A stretch of DNA of 21,497 nucleotides from Actinomycetales bacterium (GTDB lineage Bacteria; Actinomycetota; Actinomycetes; Actinomycetales; Dermatophilaceae). The notes beneath the pieces are model-generated. The model did not search any database and had not been told where the DNA came from. It was given only the letters and a program-made list of their open reading frames with translations. Where the stretch lies: contig JADJVX010000025.1 of NCBI GenBank assembly GCA_016710385.1, positions 1-21,497 on the forward strand, given 5' to 3'. This document shows, in pieces, positions 7,802 through 16,237 of the stretch (positions are counted from its first letter, which is position 1; each line of letters starts with the position of its first letter). Both the position numbers and the translations under genes were made by a program.

Positions 7802-8733
7802 ATGACGATCGGTGGTGACCCGGACGAGGTCAGGGACGAGGCACGTCGCCTCCGCCACGTGGCCGAGTCCACCGAGTCGCAGGCGCTCACCGTCCGCCGA
7901 GGAGAGGGCGTCCACTGGCACGGCCGAGCCGGGGATCGGTATCGAGAGCGTCTCGCAGAGTATTCGGCGGCGATCCGCCGAGCGATGCACATCGTCGGTG
8001 ATCTCGTCGACCCAAAGATGCCTTCACGCCTCGCAGCATCGAGGACATCTTCGCGCAGCAATCCTCACTCGGTCGTCAAGGCGCCGAAGGCCAGATCCAG
8101 ATCGTCGAGATCAAGAATGCCGACGGCACCTCCCGGTGGGTGGTGCAAATCCCCGGCACCCAGGACTGGAGCCCGACCCGGACGAGCAATCCGGTCGACC
8201 TCACGAGCAATGTCCATCTCATGACGCAAGAGCAACAGACCGCGCTTCAGCGTCAGGTGGCCAAGGCGATGTCGGCTGCCGGCATCCAGCCCGGCGATCC
8301 GGTCATGCTGACGGGGCACAGCCAGGGTGGCATCGCGGCTGCGAGCTTCGCCGCCGATCCTGCCTTCCTCGAACGCTTCACGGTCACCGCGGTGGTGACC
8401 GGAGGATCGCCGATCGCGCGGATCGACATCCCCGACTCGGTGTCGGTCCTGTCGGTGGAGCACACTCAGGACCCTGTGCCCATGCTCGACGGACGTGACA
8501 ACCCTGCCAAGAGCAACTGGGTGACCGTCAAGGCCGAAGCCGACGCGCAAGCGATCACGCGCAGCACTCAGCAAGCCCCTACCCCTGCAGATGCGCACAG
8601 CACCGTGCGATACGAAGACACTGGTGAGCTCGTTGACTCATCGAGCGACCCAAACGTGGCCGGTCTGCGCACGACGATCGACCCATTCCTGCATGGTGAA
8701 GGGACGGTGACCCGATGGCAGATCAGCGGATGA
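7802..8733 (+). CDS. WXG-type helical domain fused to an alpha/beta-hydrolase (putative lipase effector), frameshifted
   Basis: The N-terminal 70 residues (from MTIGGDPDEVRDEARRLRHV) form a helix-turn-helix hairpin with WHG at the turn, the WXG100-type signature of proteins exported by ESX/type VII systems. After an indel near 8018 the frame continues FTPRSIEDIFAQQSSLG into an alpha/beta-hydrolase: IPGTQDW, the nucleophile elbow GHSQGG (Ser codon 8320-8322), and a likely acid in VEHTQDPVPMLDG. A histidine in PFLHGEG may complete the triad. The helical part is shorter than usual, so a few tens of residues may be missing at the break. The stop overlaps the start of a lipoprotein gene. Function as a secreted lipase or esterase toxin is inferred from domain order and neighbours; a housekeeping esterase is possible. 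Confidence 0.6.
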
Positions 8734-9266
8734 CCCGGTGTCGCTCATTCCGTCGATCGGCTGCTGTGGTCGTCTCCTGCGCAGTGGCTCTCGGAGGGTG
8801 CATCGTGACCGAGCCGTCTAAGCCGAGCCCCAGCACGTCGGGGCCGATCTCTGCCTCCCAGACGGCCGCTGACGCAGCCGCCGCAATCGCCGCTGTCGGC
8901 ACACTCCCGGGGGTCGTGTCGACCGAGCTGTCCTTCTCCCCGGCCCGGTTTGGGTACCCCTCGACCATCTTCGGCACCCTCCAGGTGACGGCACACGCCG
9001 ACCCGGTGGATGTCTTGGACCGCGCGCTCTTCCAGCTCTACCGGGATGCTCGCGTGGACTCCTACCAGGTGATGACCGAGCGCGACGGCATGCTGTGGGA
9101 CACCGAGAACCTTGGCCTGTCGCGATCAGAGGACTATTCGGGACTCGTCGGCCGCTACGGGCAGGTGACGCCAGGCCAGAGCTTCCCGACGCCAGCACCA
9201 CCTCGACCAGCACCGACCTCACGACCGGTCCCGGTCAGCGCACTGACCGGCGCCACTCCCTCGTAG
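8730..9266 (+). CDS. Small secreted lipoprotein, paralogue 1
   Basis: The 178-residue product starts MTRCRSFRRSAAVVVSCAVA and has a lipobox ending LGGC (Cys24), so it should be a lipid-anchored extracytoplasmic protein. The mature part has a Ser/Thr/Pro linker, a helical segment (QTAADAAAAIAAVGTLPGVV), a beta-rich core (DPVDVLDRALFQLYRDAR) and a proline-rich tail (PTPAPPRPAPTSRPVP). I know no function for the family. It overlaps the hydrolase stop as ATGA, implying translational coupling; an in-frame ATG at 8715 would overlap more. A paralogue follows immediately. Confidence 0.75.
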   Translation: MTRCRSFRRSAAVVVSCAVALGGCIVTEPSKPSPSTSGPISASQTAADAAAAIAAVGTLPGVVSTELSFSPARFGYPSTIFGTLQVTAHADPVDVLDRALFQLYRDARVDSYQVMTERDGMLWDTENLGLSRSEDYSGLVGRYGQVTPGQSFPTPAPPRPAPTSRPVPVSALTGATPS

Positions 9267-9281
9267 GGAGCGGTCATTCGC

Positions 9282-9846
9282 ATGATGAGGCCGACCGCGC
9301 CCCAGCCGCTCGCTCGATGGACGATAGCGGCTACCTTCGCGGTTGGGTTGTCTCTAGGGGGTTGCGTGTTCTCCGGTAACGGGACGTCACCGTCCTCGGG
9401 CACCAACCCGGGGGAAACGCCATCCTCTGCCGAGCAAACGGCTGCCGACGCTGCATCGGCGATCGCTGCCGTCCGGTCCATGCCGGGCGTGGCATCCACC
9501 GATCTGGCCTACTCGCGAGAGAAGTTCGTACTCCTCGTCCATCTACGGCGCCATTGACGTCACGCCGCAAGCAGACCCTGTCGATGTCTTGGATCGCGTG
9601 CTCTTCCAGCTCTACCGTGACGTCCGGGTCGGTGGCTACGACGTCATGACCGAGCGCGACGGACTGCTGTGGGACGCCGAGAGCCTCGGCCTGTCGAGTT
9701 CGGTCACTCGCGCGGCGCTGGCAAGCCGCTACGGCGAGGTTGCCCCCGGTCAGACCTTCCCGACCCCACCGCCACCGCGACCAGCACCGACCCCTCGGCC
9801 GGTCCCGGCCAGCTCCCACGCGGACGCCACCTCCGCGACCCTATAG
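9282..9846 (+). CDS. Small secreted lipoprotein, paralogue 2, one frameshift
   Basis: This tandem duplicate of the preceding lipoprotein has a lipobox ending SLGGC (Cys28 from the first ATG) and shares QTAADA.SAIAAVRSMPGV, ADPVDVLDRVLFQLYRDVRV, YDVMTERDGLLWDAESLGLS and a PTPPPPRPAPTPRPVPAS tail. An indel near 9530 breaks the frame between SREKF and YSSSIYGAIDV; the first copy reads ARFGYPSTIFGTLQV at the same place. AGGGAG at 9265-9270 lies 11 bases before the ATG. The gene converges on the OpuC operon. Confidence 0.7.
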
Positions 9847-9907
9847 GGCGTTCGCCAGAGCGCCGCGGCGCCCGAGGCGGACACCCGCTGTATGCCGCTG
9901 GGCCGGC
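9847..9907. other. Convergent intergenic spacer with 12-bp GC palindrome and one octamer
   Basis: Between the convergent lipoprotein and binding-protein stops lie the perfect palindrome GCGCCGCGGCGC (9860-9871) and a single GTATGCCG (9890). Either could serve as a short bidirectional termination element; there is no T-tract. Confidence 0.3.
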
Positions 9908-10852
9908 TCAGCCGAGGCCGACCTTCGCGAGCCACTCCTTGGCCACGACCTTGGCGTCCTTCTTGTCGACATCGACCTGCTTGACCAGATCGGTGAGCGT
10001 CGGGGTGTCGAGCTTGGCGGAGACGGCGTTGAGGGTCGTCGTGACGACCTCATTGGCTTTGTCCTTGCGCACCAGCGGCACGACGTTGTCGGAGCCGAAG
10101 AGCAGCTTGGGGTCGGCGAGCGTGACAAAGCCATTGACGGTGATCGCCGGGTCGGTGGAGAAGATGTTGGCCGCCTTGGCCTGCCCACCGAGCAACGCAT
10201 CGACGACGGCCTTGCCCTTGAGCGGGCGGAAGTCCTTGGGGATCAGCGCGTACTGCGCCTTGAGGCCCATGAGACCCTGCTCACGGTTCTGGAACTCCGG
10301 CGGGGCGGCGATGACGAGTTCATCCTGATGCGCGACGAGGTCGCCGATCTCCTTGAGCGACCAGGCGGCGGCCGTCTCCTTGGTCACGACGATGGAGTTC
10401 TTGTCCTCGGCATTGCTCTTGGCCAACACGGTCAGGCCCGCCGGCAGGGCCTTGCTCAGCGCGGCATACACCTCTTCGGAGGCCTTGGCGGTGGCCGCCT
10501 TGTCGAGGTAGCTCAGCAGCGAGCCGGTGTATTCGGGCACCATGTCGACCGAGCCGTCCTCGACGGCCTTGAGGTAGACCTCGCGGGAGCCGATGTTGGG
10601 CCGGGTCGAGGCGCTGATGCCCTTGGCCGACAGCGCCTGGGCGTAGACCTCGGCGAGCACCTGCGACTCGGAGAAGTCGGCGGCGCCGACGACGACCTTG
10701 GTCACCGCGCCTCCCGATCCTCCTGACCCGGTAGTGCCGGCGCCCGGGCCCGCACTCTTGGTGGGGTCGGAGCTGGCGCCACAGGCCGACAGGGCCAAGC
10801 CCATGGCGAGGACAGCTCCGGTCGTCGCGACGAAAGGTCGGATGGTGGTCAT
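9908..10852 (-). CDS. Glycine betaine/choline-type substrate-binding lipoprotein of the OpuC importer
   Basis: The 314-residue protein has a signal peptide (MTTIRPFVATTGAVLAMGLA) and lipobox LSAC (Cys24), then a Gly/Ser linker and an OpuAC/OsmF-type binding domain (VVVGAADFSESQVLAEVYAQ, REVYLKAVEDGSVDMVPEYT, NIFSTDPAITVNGFVTL). It captures a quaternary-ammonium osmoprotectant outside the membrane and delivers it to the two permeases encoded upstream. The start is the ATG at 10852 with GGAAG upstream. The preceding permease ORF runs into it in frame without a stop. Of the six tyrosine codons only one is TAT, and that one is the octamer copy at 10462. Confidence 0.85.
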   Translation of the reverse strand: MTTIRPFVATTGAVLAMGLALSACGASSDPTKSAGPGAGTTGSGGSGGAVTKVVVGAADFSESQVLAEVYAQALSAKGISASTRPNIGSREVYLKAVEDGSVDMVPEYTGSLLSYLDKAATAKASEEVYAALSKALPAGLTVLAKSNAEDKNSIVVTKETAAAWSLKEIGDLVAHQDELVIAAPPEFQNREQGLMGLKAQYALIPKDFRPLKGKAVVDALLGGQAKAANIFSTDPAITVNGFVTLADPKLLFGSDNVVPLVRKDKANEVVTTTLNAVSAKLDTPTLTDLVKQVDVDKKDAKVVAKEWLAKVGLG

Positions 10853-11632
10853 GTCGGCTCGCTTCCGGTGGGGAGAACCCGCGACGCGTTCGCCGGGGCT
10901 TTGTGGCGTCCAACACCCCTGGCGGGTGGTTGCTTCCCCTGCCCGGATGGGTCGTGAGCGGCCGGTCAGGCCGGGCGACACGGCATACCGGGTGAGCAGT
11001 CCCCAGCCGAGGTCGGCGGCGAGCGCGAGCGACGCCACGACGACCGCCCCGCCGGCCATCTGCGGGTAGTCGCGGACCGCCAGCCCGTCGATGAGGTAAC
11101 GGCCGAGGCCGCCGAGGCTCACCGCTGCTGCGATCGTCGCGGTGGCGATGACCTGCAGGGTCGCTGCGCGGGCGCCGGACAGCACGAGCGGCAGCGCGCA
11201 TGGCACCTCCACCTGCCACAACACCTCGCGGGGTCGCATCCCCATCCCGTATGCCGCGTCGCGCACCGCCGGGTCGACGGCCCGAACCCCGGCATAGGCG
11301 CCGGACACCAGCGGCGGGATGGCCAGCAGCACGAGGACGACGAGGCTGGGGATGACGTAGGCCAGATCGGAGGAGATGCGCGGGCCGACGAACATCGCGA
11401 CGGCGAAGAGCAGGCCGAGGCTGGGGATGGCCCGGGCGGCGTTGGTCGCGGTGACGATCCATTGGGCGCGCCCGGAGTGGCCGACCCAGAGCCCCAGCGG
11501 GACGGCGATGGCGGCGCCGATGCCCAAGGCGAGGGCGGAGTAGCCGAGGTGTTCGACGACCCGGTTGGGAATGCCGCGGGTGCCGCTCCATTGCTCAGGG
11601 GCGATGAGCCAGGCCCAGATCGACGTGAGCAT
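10853..11632 (-). CDS. OpuC-type permease subunit, in frame with the binding protein
   Basis: The product is a MetI-like integral membrane permease of about 260 residues, MLTSIWAWLIAPEQWSGTRG onward. The segment around AAYGMGMRPREVLWQVEVP is the cytoplasmic coupling loop that docks on the ATPase. Six or so hydrophobic helices end near LAADLGWGLLTRYAV. No stop codon separates it from the binding protein: about 40 non-hydrophobic, basic residues (to GSPHRKRAD) bridge to the internal ATG at 10852. The binding protein keeps its own Shine-Dalgarno and lipobox, so I treat this as two genes, with either a lost stop or a true fusion. The start is 3 nt after the stop of the other permease. Confidence 0.8.
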
Positions 11633-11635
11633 CGG

Positions 11636-12274
11636 TTACCGCCCCGCCCGCGCCCACGGCGTGAGCGCCCACTCGCCGACCCGGATGGCCCCGTCGAAGA
11701 GCAGGGCCAGCAGCAGGCAGCCGACGATCCCGACGCCGATCTCGAGCGGGAAGCTGCGTTGGTAGCCGTCGGTGAGGTAGTAGCCCAACTGCGGATAGCC
11801 GATGAGCGAGGCCACCGACACGATGCTCACGTTGCTCACCGCGGCGACCCGCAGACCGGCGGCGAGCACCGGCACAGCCAAGGGCAGGTCGACGGACACC
11901 AGTCGCCCGAAGCCGCGATAACCCATCGCCGTGGCGGCCTGGCGGGTCGCGTCGGGGACGGCGCCGAGCGCATCGGCGACGGTGCGCACCAGCAGGGCCA
12001 CGGTGTAGATCGTCAGGGCGACGTAGACGTTGATGGCGTCGAGGATCTTGCTGCCGAGCACGAGCGGCATGAGGATGAACAGCGCCAAGCTCGGGATCGT
12101 GTAGAGCAGGCTGCTGCCTCCGACGACGACCGACGCGATCGGCGGATAGCGCCGCGCCACCCAGCCCAACGGCAGCGCGAGGAGCAGCCCGACGATCAGG
12201 GGGAGGCCGGCAAGCAGGGCGTGCGAGACGGCATACCCTCCGATATCGCCGAGATGTTCCCAGACCCAGGTCAT
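11636..12274 (-). CDS. OpuC-type permease subunit (first)
   Basis: This is a 212-residue MetI-like permease with about five or six membrane helices (for example SHALLAGLPLIVGLLLALPL and LLYTIPSLALFILMPLVLG). Its coupling loop, TRQAATAMGYRGFGRLVSVDLPLAVPV, is the site that contacts the ATPase. Its ATG overlaps the ATPase stop as ATGA and it ends 3 nt before the second permease, so the operon is tightly translated. Together the two permeases form the heterodimeric channel of a ProU/OpuC-class osmoprotectant importer. Confidence 0.88.
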   Translation of the reverse strand: MTWVWEHLGDIGGYAVSHALLAGLPLIVGLLLALPLGWVARRYPPIASVVVGGSSLLYTIPSLALFILMPLVLGSKILDAINVYVALTIYTVALLVRTVADALGAVPDATRQAATAMGYRGFGRLVSVDLPLAVPVLAAGLRVAAVSNVSIVSVASLIGYPQLGYYLTDGYQRSFPLEIGVGIVGCLLLALLFDGAIRVGEWALTPWARAGR

Positions 12275-13413
12275 GCGGGGGATGCCCCCGACGTCGAATC
12301 CCCTTGCATTGCAAGCCCTTCCGGTATGCCGTGCGGCAGCGCGGCGACGACCTCGCCGGCCGTGACGGTGCCAGCGAGCCGGCCGTCAGCTGCGACGATG
12401 ACCCCACGGCCGGAGGGCGAGGAGAGCGCTGCGTCGAGGTAGGCGCGGGGCGGGGAGTCCCGACGCGCCACGGTGCCCCCTCGATGCAGGTGCTCGGAGC
12501 CGATCGCCGTGCTGAGGTGCGTCGGCTGGACCCAGCCGACCGGCATACCGGCGGGGTCGACAACGAGGAGCCAGGCGTCGGCGGTCGCGGCCCGAGCCTG
12601 CTGCGGGGAGGCGCCGAGCGGGACGGTGGGCTCGGCTGCCAGCGAGACCCGCGGCGGGGCCTGGAACCCGAGCGCACGGTAGCCCCGGTCGCGGCCCACG
12701 AAGTCGGCGACGAAGTCATCGACCGGGTTGGCGAGCAGCCGTTGGGGCGGGTCGACTTGGGCCAGTCGGCCGCCGACCCGCAGCACAGCAATCTGGTCGC
12801 CCAGGGTGATCGCCTCGTCGATGTCATGGGTGACGAAGAGGATCGTCTTGGCGAGGTCACCTTGAAGTCGCAGCAGGTCGGCCTGCAGTTGCTCGCGCAC
12901 CACGGGGTCGACCGCGGAGAAGGGCTCGTCCATGAGCAGCACCGGCGGGTCGGCCGCCAACGCCCGGGCCACACCGACGCGTTGCTGCTGGCCGCCGGAG
13001 AGTTGGGCGGGGTAGCGGCGGGCGTAGGAGGAGTCCAGACCGACCCGATCGAGCATCTCCATGGCTCGCTCGCGCGCGCGCCGAGTGTCCCAGCCGAGCA
13101 GCCGCGGCACGGTGGCGACGTTGTCGACGATGGTGCGGTGCGGGAAGAGGCCGGCGTGCTGGATGACGTAGCCGATGCCGCGGCGCAGCTCGGCCGCATC
13201 GAGCGCTGCGGTGTCGCGTCCGTCGAGGGTGATCGTGCCACTGGTCGGCGCGATCATCCGGTTGACCATCCGCAGGGTCGTCGTCTTGCCGCACCCTGAG
13301 GGTCCGACGAGCACGGTGATCTGCCCGGTCGGCGCCGTGAGGGTGAGGTCGTCGACGGCGACGGCTGCCGACCCACCGGCATACCGCTTGGTGACTCCCT
13401 CGAACCGAATCAT
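12271..13413 (-). CDS. ATPase subunit of the OpuC-type osmoprotectant importer
   Basis: The 380-residue product has Walker A GPSGCGKT (37-44), Q-loop Gln85, signature LSGGQQQR (138-145), Walker B VLLMDE (158-163) and the switch histidine in VTHD (196). Residues from about 250 on are a degenerate CBS-type region (LLVVDPAGMPVGWV, GVIVAADGRLAGTVTAGEVV), which in OpuA/OpuC ATPases senses ionic strength or nucleotides. It drives uptake of compatible solutes during osmotic stress. It is first in a four-gene operon. Three octamer copies lie inside the gene (12324, 12541 and 13378), encoding Gly-Ile-Pro, Gly-Met-Pro and Tyr-Ala. Confidence 0.92.
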   Translation of the reverse strand: MIRFEGVTKRYAGGSAAVAVDDLTLTAPTGQITVLVGPSGCGKTTTLRMVNRMIAPTSGTITLDGRDTAALDAAELRRGIGYVIQHAGLFPHRTIVDNVATVPRLLGWDTRRARERAMEMLDRVGLDSSYARRYPAQLSGGQQQRVGVARALAADPPVLLMDEPFSAVDPVVREQLQADLLRLQGDLAKTILFVTHDIDEAITLGDQIAVLRVGGRLAQVDPPQRLLANPVDDFVADFVGRDRGYRALGFQAPPRVSLAAEPTVPLGASPQQARAATADAWLLVVDPAGMPVGWVQPTHLSTAIGSEHLHRGGTVARRDSPPRAYLDAALSSPSGRGVIVAADGRLAGTVTAGEVVAALPHGIPEGLAMQGDSTSGASPA

Positions 13414-13519
13414 CCCGTCACGCTAACCCAGCCTCCCGACACCCCGCGCGGAGTGAGCGGGCCCAGGTCCGCGGAGGGCAGCGCCCGGCATACCTCGAGC
13501 GTGTGTGGACCGCGAAGGG

Positions 13520-14104
13520 TCAGAGTGGGGTGCGGTGGAAGTTCTGCCAGGACCGGCTGGCCGTCGGCCCGCGCTGGCCTTGGTAGTGCGAGCCGTAAAC
13601 TCCTGAACCGTAAGGGTTTTCGGCCGGCGAGGAGAGCCGGAAGAAGCACAGCTGGCCGATCTTCATGCCGGGGTAGAGCAGGATCGGCAGCGTCGCGACA
13701 TTGGACAGCTCGAGCGTGACGTGTCCCGAGAAGCCAGGGTCGACAAAACCGGCGGTCGCATGGGTGAGCAGTCCGAGCCGCCCCAGACTGGACTTGCCCT
13801 CAACGCGCGCGGCCAGGTCGTCGGGCAGCGTGACCGCCTCGAGCGTCGAGCCGAGCACGAACTCACCCGGGTGGAGCACGAATGCGTCGTCCTGCCCCTG
13901 GGCGCCGACCTCGATCATCCGGGTCAGGCCGGGCTGCTCCTGCGCCGGGTCGATGAAGGGGTAGCGGTGGTTGTCGAAGAGCCGGAAATAGCGGTCCAGC
14001 CGCACGTCGACGCTGGAGGGCTGGATCATCGCCGGGTCCCAGGGCTCCAGGCGGACGCGACCGAGGTCGACCTCGGCGCGGATATCGCGGTCGGAAAGCA
14101 GCAC
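13520..14104 (-). CDS. dcd: dCTP deaminase (probably dUMP-forming)
   Basis: The 194-residue protein contains the invariant EGKSSLGRLGLLTHATAGF (102-120) with the catalytic Ser and Arg, VDPGFSGHVTLELSN with the catalytic Glu, and a C-terminal nucleotide-closing tail. It deaminates dCTP. Actinobacterial members of this length, as in Mycobacterium tuberculosis, also hydrolyse the dUTP intermediate to dUMP for thymidylate synthesis; I infer that bifunctionality from lineage. Translation starts at GTG 14104 (LLSDRDIRAEV follows at once). The gene is divergent from the tRNA and lies 106 bp upstream of the OpuC operon, a spacer that includes an octamer at 13487. Confidence 0.95.
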   Translation of the reverse strand: MLLSDRDIRAEVDLGRVRLEPWDPAMIQPSSVDVRLDRYFRLFDNHRYPFIDPAQEQPGLTRMIEVGAQGQDDAFVLHPGEFVLGSTLEAVTLPDDLAARVEGKSSLGRLGLLTHATAGFVDPGFSGHVTLELSNVATLPILLYPGMKIGQLCFFRLSSPAENPYGSGVYGSHYQGQRGPTASRSWQNFHRTPL

Positions 14105-14128
14105 GTGGTCACGCTACCGGCAGCTGGA

Positions 14129-14159
14129 TTGGGGCGGGGTATGCCGGGTCGGCTAGACT
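14129..14159 (+). promoter_or_regulatory. Candidate promoter of tRNA-Gly
   Basis: TTGGGG (14129-14134) and TAGACT (14154-14159, fitting TAnnnT) are separated by 19 bp and end 49 bp before the mature tRNA. An octamer copy (14139) lies in the spacer between the two hexamers. This is a pattern match only. Confidence 0.35.
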
Positions 14160-14208
14160 TCCCGTCGCCTGCTGCGGCCACCTCACACGAGCGCAGCCCG
14201 GTGGGTGC

Positions 14209-14279
14209 GCGAGCGTAGCTCAATGGTAGAGCGGTAGCTTCCCAAGCTACATACGCGGGTTCGATTCCCGTCGCTCGCT
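14209..14279 (+). tRNA. tRNA-Gly (anticodon CCC)
   Basis: A full cloverleaf is visible: acceptor GCGAGCG pairing with CGCTCGC, D arm TAGCTCAATGGTAGAGC, anticodon stem GTAGC/GCTAC with loop TTCCCAA (anticodon CCC), a short variable loop, and T arm GCGGG-TTCGATT-CCCGT. The discriminator base is T. CCA is not encoded. The tRNA reads GGG glycine codons. Confidence 0.95.
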
Positions 14280-14300
14280 CTCGACAAATGCGCAGGTCAC

Positions 14301-14334
14301 GGCCGGTTTCGGGGATCACCCGGAGCCGGCCTTT
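14301..14334 (+). terminator. Intrinsic terminator after tRNA-Gly
   Basis: The arms GGCCGGTTTCGGG and CCCGGAGCCGGCC form a 13-bp stem with two G-T pairs and a short loop, followed by CTTTGAC. The hairpin starts 21 bp after the tRNA. Confidence 0.6.
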
Positions 14335-14377
14335 GACTTCCCGGAGCGCACGCGCCCGAGGCCGCTGCTAAGGATCG

Positions 14378-14478
14378 TCGCGCCTCGCTGAGGGTTGCCG
14401 CACTTCGCCGAGTGTGGGCCACGCTTCGCTGAGGGCCGCCGCACTTCGCTCAGGGTCGCCGCACTTCGCTGAGGCTGG
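14378..14478. repeat. Five tandem 20-bp repeats downstream of tRNA-Gly
   Basis: Five head-to-tail units (20, 21, 20, 20 and 20 bp) share the consensus CCGCACTTCGCTGAGGGTCG. The core TTCGCTGAGGG is the best kept part, and a stray core-like copy (GTCGCTCAGGGC) lies near 14517. There is no spacer between units, so it is not a CRISPR array, and no frame looks coding. It could be a protein-binding array or a slippage-prone minisatellite. The surrounding 14335-14377 and 14479-14559 show nothing else. Confidence 0.7.
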
Positions 14479-14559
14479 ACCCTCGGTGCAGTGCAGCTTC
14501 CCTCACCGCAGTGACGTCGCTCAGGGCTGGGCGGCTCGGCTTCCCCGCAACAGATCGGC

Positions 14560-14585
14560 GCCGGTCAGAAGCGGGCAAGACCGGC
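14560..14585 (-). terminator. Hairpin downstream of ltrA
   Basis: GCCGGTC and GACCGGC form a perfect 7-bp stem with a 12-nt loop, 36 bp beyond the ltrA stop on the minus strand. The stem is short, so termination is only a possibility. Confidence 0.3.
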
Positions 14586-14620
14586 GGGCCAGCGAGGCTG
14601 CCGATACCGGTGGGGTTGGG

Positions 14621-15902
14621 TCAGTCCGCGCGGTTGGTCACCCACACGTGGTTGGTCACCGCGAGCGCCAGCACCAGACCGATCGCCAGGACGCTCACTC
14701 CCATCGACAGGCCCAGGAAGGGCACGATGAGCACGCCCACCGAAGTGACCACGGCCGGGATCGACCCCCGCCAACCCTCTCGGTCGGCCAGCGTGTGCAA
14801 CCCCGCCAAGGTCAGCGCGTAAATCGCCACCGACACCGCCAGCACCAGCGCGACTGGCCGCACCCCGACCTCGGACTCGCCCTGAACCACGTCGACGGCC
14901 GCCGCGAGCCCCGCGCCCACGGCCGCCACCGAGCCGAAGATCGGCAGATGGCCATAGCCGAAGACCCACACCGTGTGCTGGCCCTCGATGAGATCGGCAT
15001 GGTCACGCTTGAAGTAGAACCACCAGATGGAGAACACCATGAGCAACCCGCCGACGATGAGCGGCGCCATCGACCAGCCCACACCGGGCGCACCGCCGGC
15101 CGATCCGGCTGTCCCAACCGACCCAGCCGGCCCAGCCGGCCCGAAGGTCACGTGGTGACCGGCTCCTCCCGAGGCCGGCCCGGCCCCGGCGTCGGCGGCG
15201 GAGGTCATCGCCCCTGGATAGCCTGCACCGACGAGAGGATCACCTCGCCGAGCACGATGATCGTCAACAGTGCGTAGCGCTCGGCCAGGTGGTGCGGATG
15301 GAACGGGTGCGGCCGCCGAGGTTTTCCGCGACGACCGGCACGAGCAACTCGATGGCCACAGCCGCGAAGAAGGTCGGGATCCACCACGACTCCGGCAGCC
15401 AGAGCCGCCCCACCCACAGCAGTTGCACGAAAAGGATCCCACCGGCATACTGGAGCGCGGTCTTGCGTCGCTCGGGGTGACCGGCCGCCGCGCGCAACCA
15501 CAACCCGATCATGCCCACGCGCATCACGGCATACCCGACCACGACGACGACCGACTGGCCGTCGTCGAAGATGTCCGGCACCCCGGCCGCGAGCGCCAGC
15601 GCGCCGGCCATGATGAGGAAGGTCAACAGCCGATAGGGCACGTCCTGGTTGTCGTAGGCCGACGCGAACCACGTGTAGTTGACCCACGCCCACCAAATGG
15701 CAAACCACGTCAAGGTGTAACCCTCGATGGCCGACCAGTGCCCGCCCGAGATCCCGTGGTGCAGCTGCGCCGCGTTACTCGCGATGGCGACGACGAAGAC
15801 GAGATCGAAGAACAGCTCCAGGGGCGTGGACACCCGCCCGTGTTCGTGCGGGTCCCGGGGGTGGGTGGGGAGCCGGAACGGGATGCGATTGACGACGGGC
15901 AC
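14621..15902 (-). CDS. ltrA: LtrA family (low temperature requirement A) membrane protein, two frameshifts
   Basis: Joined frames give a polytopic protein of about 427 residues. The family hallmark TPLELFFDLVFVVAIA lies near the N-terminus; YTLTWFAIWWAWVNYTWFAS and HHLAERYALLTIIVLGEVIL follow in the first half; VFSIWWFYFKRDHADLIEG and GYGHLPIFGSVAAVGAGLAA in the second. LtrA was named for cold growth in Listeria; its molecular role is unknown. Indels lie near 15290 (after VVAENLGGRT) and 15208 (after SSVQAIQG), each followed at once by conserved sequence in another frame. A Gly/Pro/Ala/Ser-rich loop (GPAGPAGSVGTAGSAGG) lies between the halves. I choose the GTG at 15902; a TTG at 15932 would add ten residues. 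Confidence 0.8.
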
Positions 15903-16134
15903 CGTCGGATTATGCCGTCCACTCCCGGCCAAGGGCGATCACGAGCACACCGAGGGGGCGGGACAACAGGGTCGTTAACTTAGTCGCACGTTTGAATTAT
16001 GCCTAGGCCCAGTCTCCTTGATTGCCGTGGATCAGCGACCCTAAACTCAGGTTCAGTCCACTTGAAGCGATTGTCCTCACGAACCAACCAGCGCCGCCCC
16101 TGTGCTGTGTGAAGGCCTCGATCCACGAGTGGGC
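15903..16134. other. Upstream region of ltrA, locally AT-rich
   Basis: Positions 15970-16090 are noticeably AT-richer than the rest of the window. On the minus strand CATAAT (16001-15996) resembles a -10 box for ltrA, but no good -35 is visible. No gene is recognised. Confidence 0.3.
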
Positions 16135-16180
16135 GGGCGGCCCCTGCCGATGTCCCCCCTCACAGTCGGCGGGGCCGCCC
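16135..16180 (-). terminator. GC-rich hairpin after the alcohol dehydrogenase
   Basis: The arms GGGCGGCCCCTGCCGA and TCGGCGGGGCCGCCC pair over 15 bp with one bulged T and a 15-nt loop, 58 bp beyond the dehydrogenase stop at 16238 on the minus strand. It is a strong stem without a T-tract. Confidence 0.5.
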
Positions 16181-16237
16181 ACCTCCCGCCCTCGGCGCCG
16201 GTCCCTCGCACTGCGCGCGCCGCAAGAGGCCCACGGT

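Noticed and set aside
14026..14319. Minus-strand ORF containing GIEPAYVAWEATALPLSY
   Set aside because: It is the antisense translation of tRNA-Gly and its flanks, a well-known spurious protein; the tRNA and dcd explain the sequence.
14378..14478. CRISPR array
   Set aside because: The 20-bp units are contiguous with no unique spacers, and no cas genes are present.
14209..14478. Integrated mobile element at tRNA-Gly
   Set aside because: No integrase, no second copy of the tRNA 3' end and no foreign-looking genes follow; ltrA lies next.
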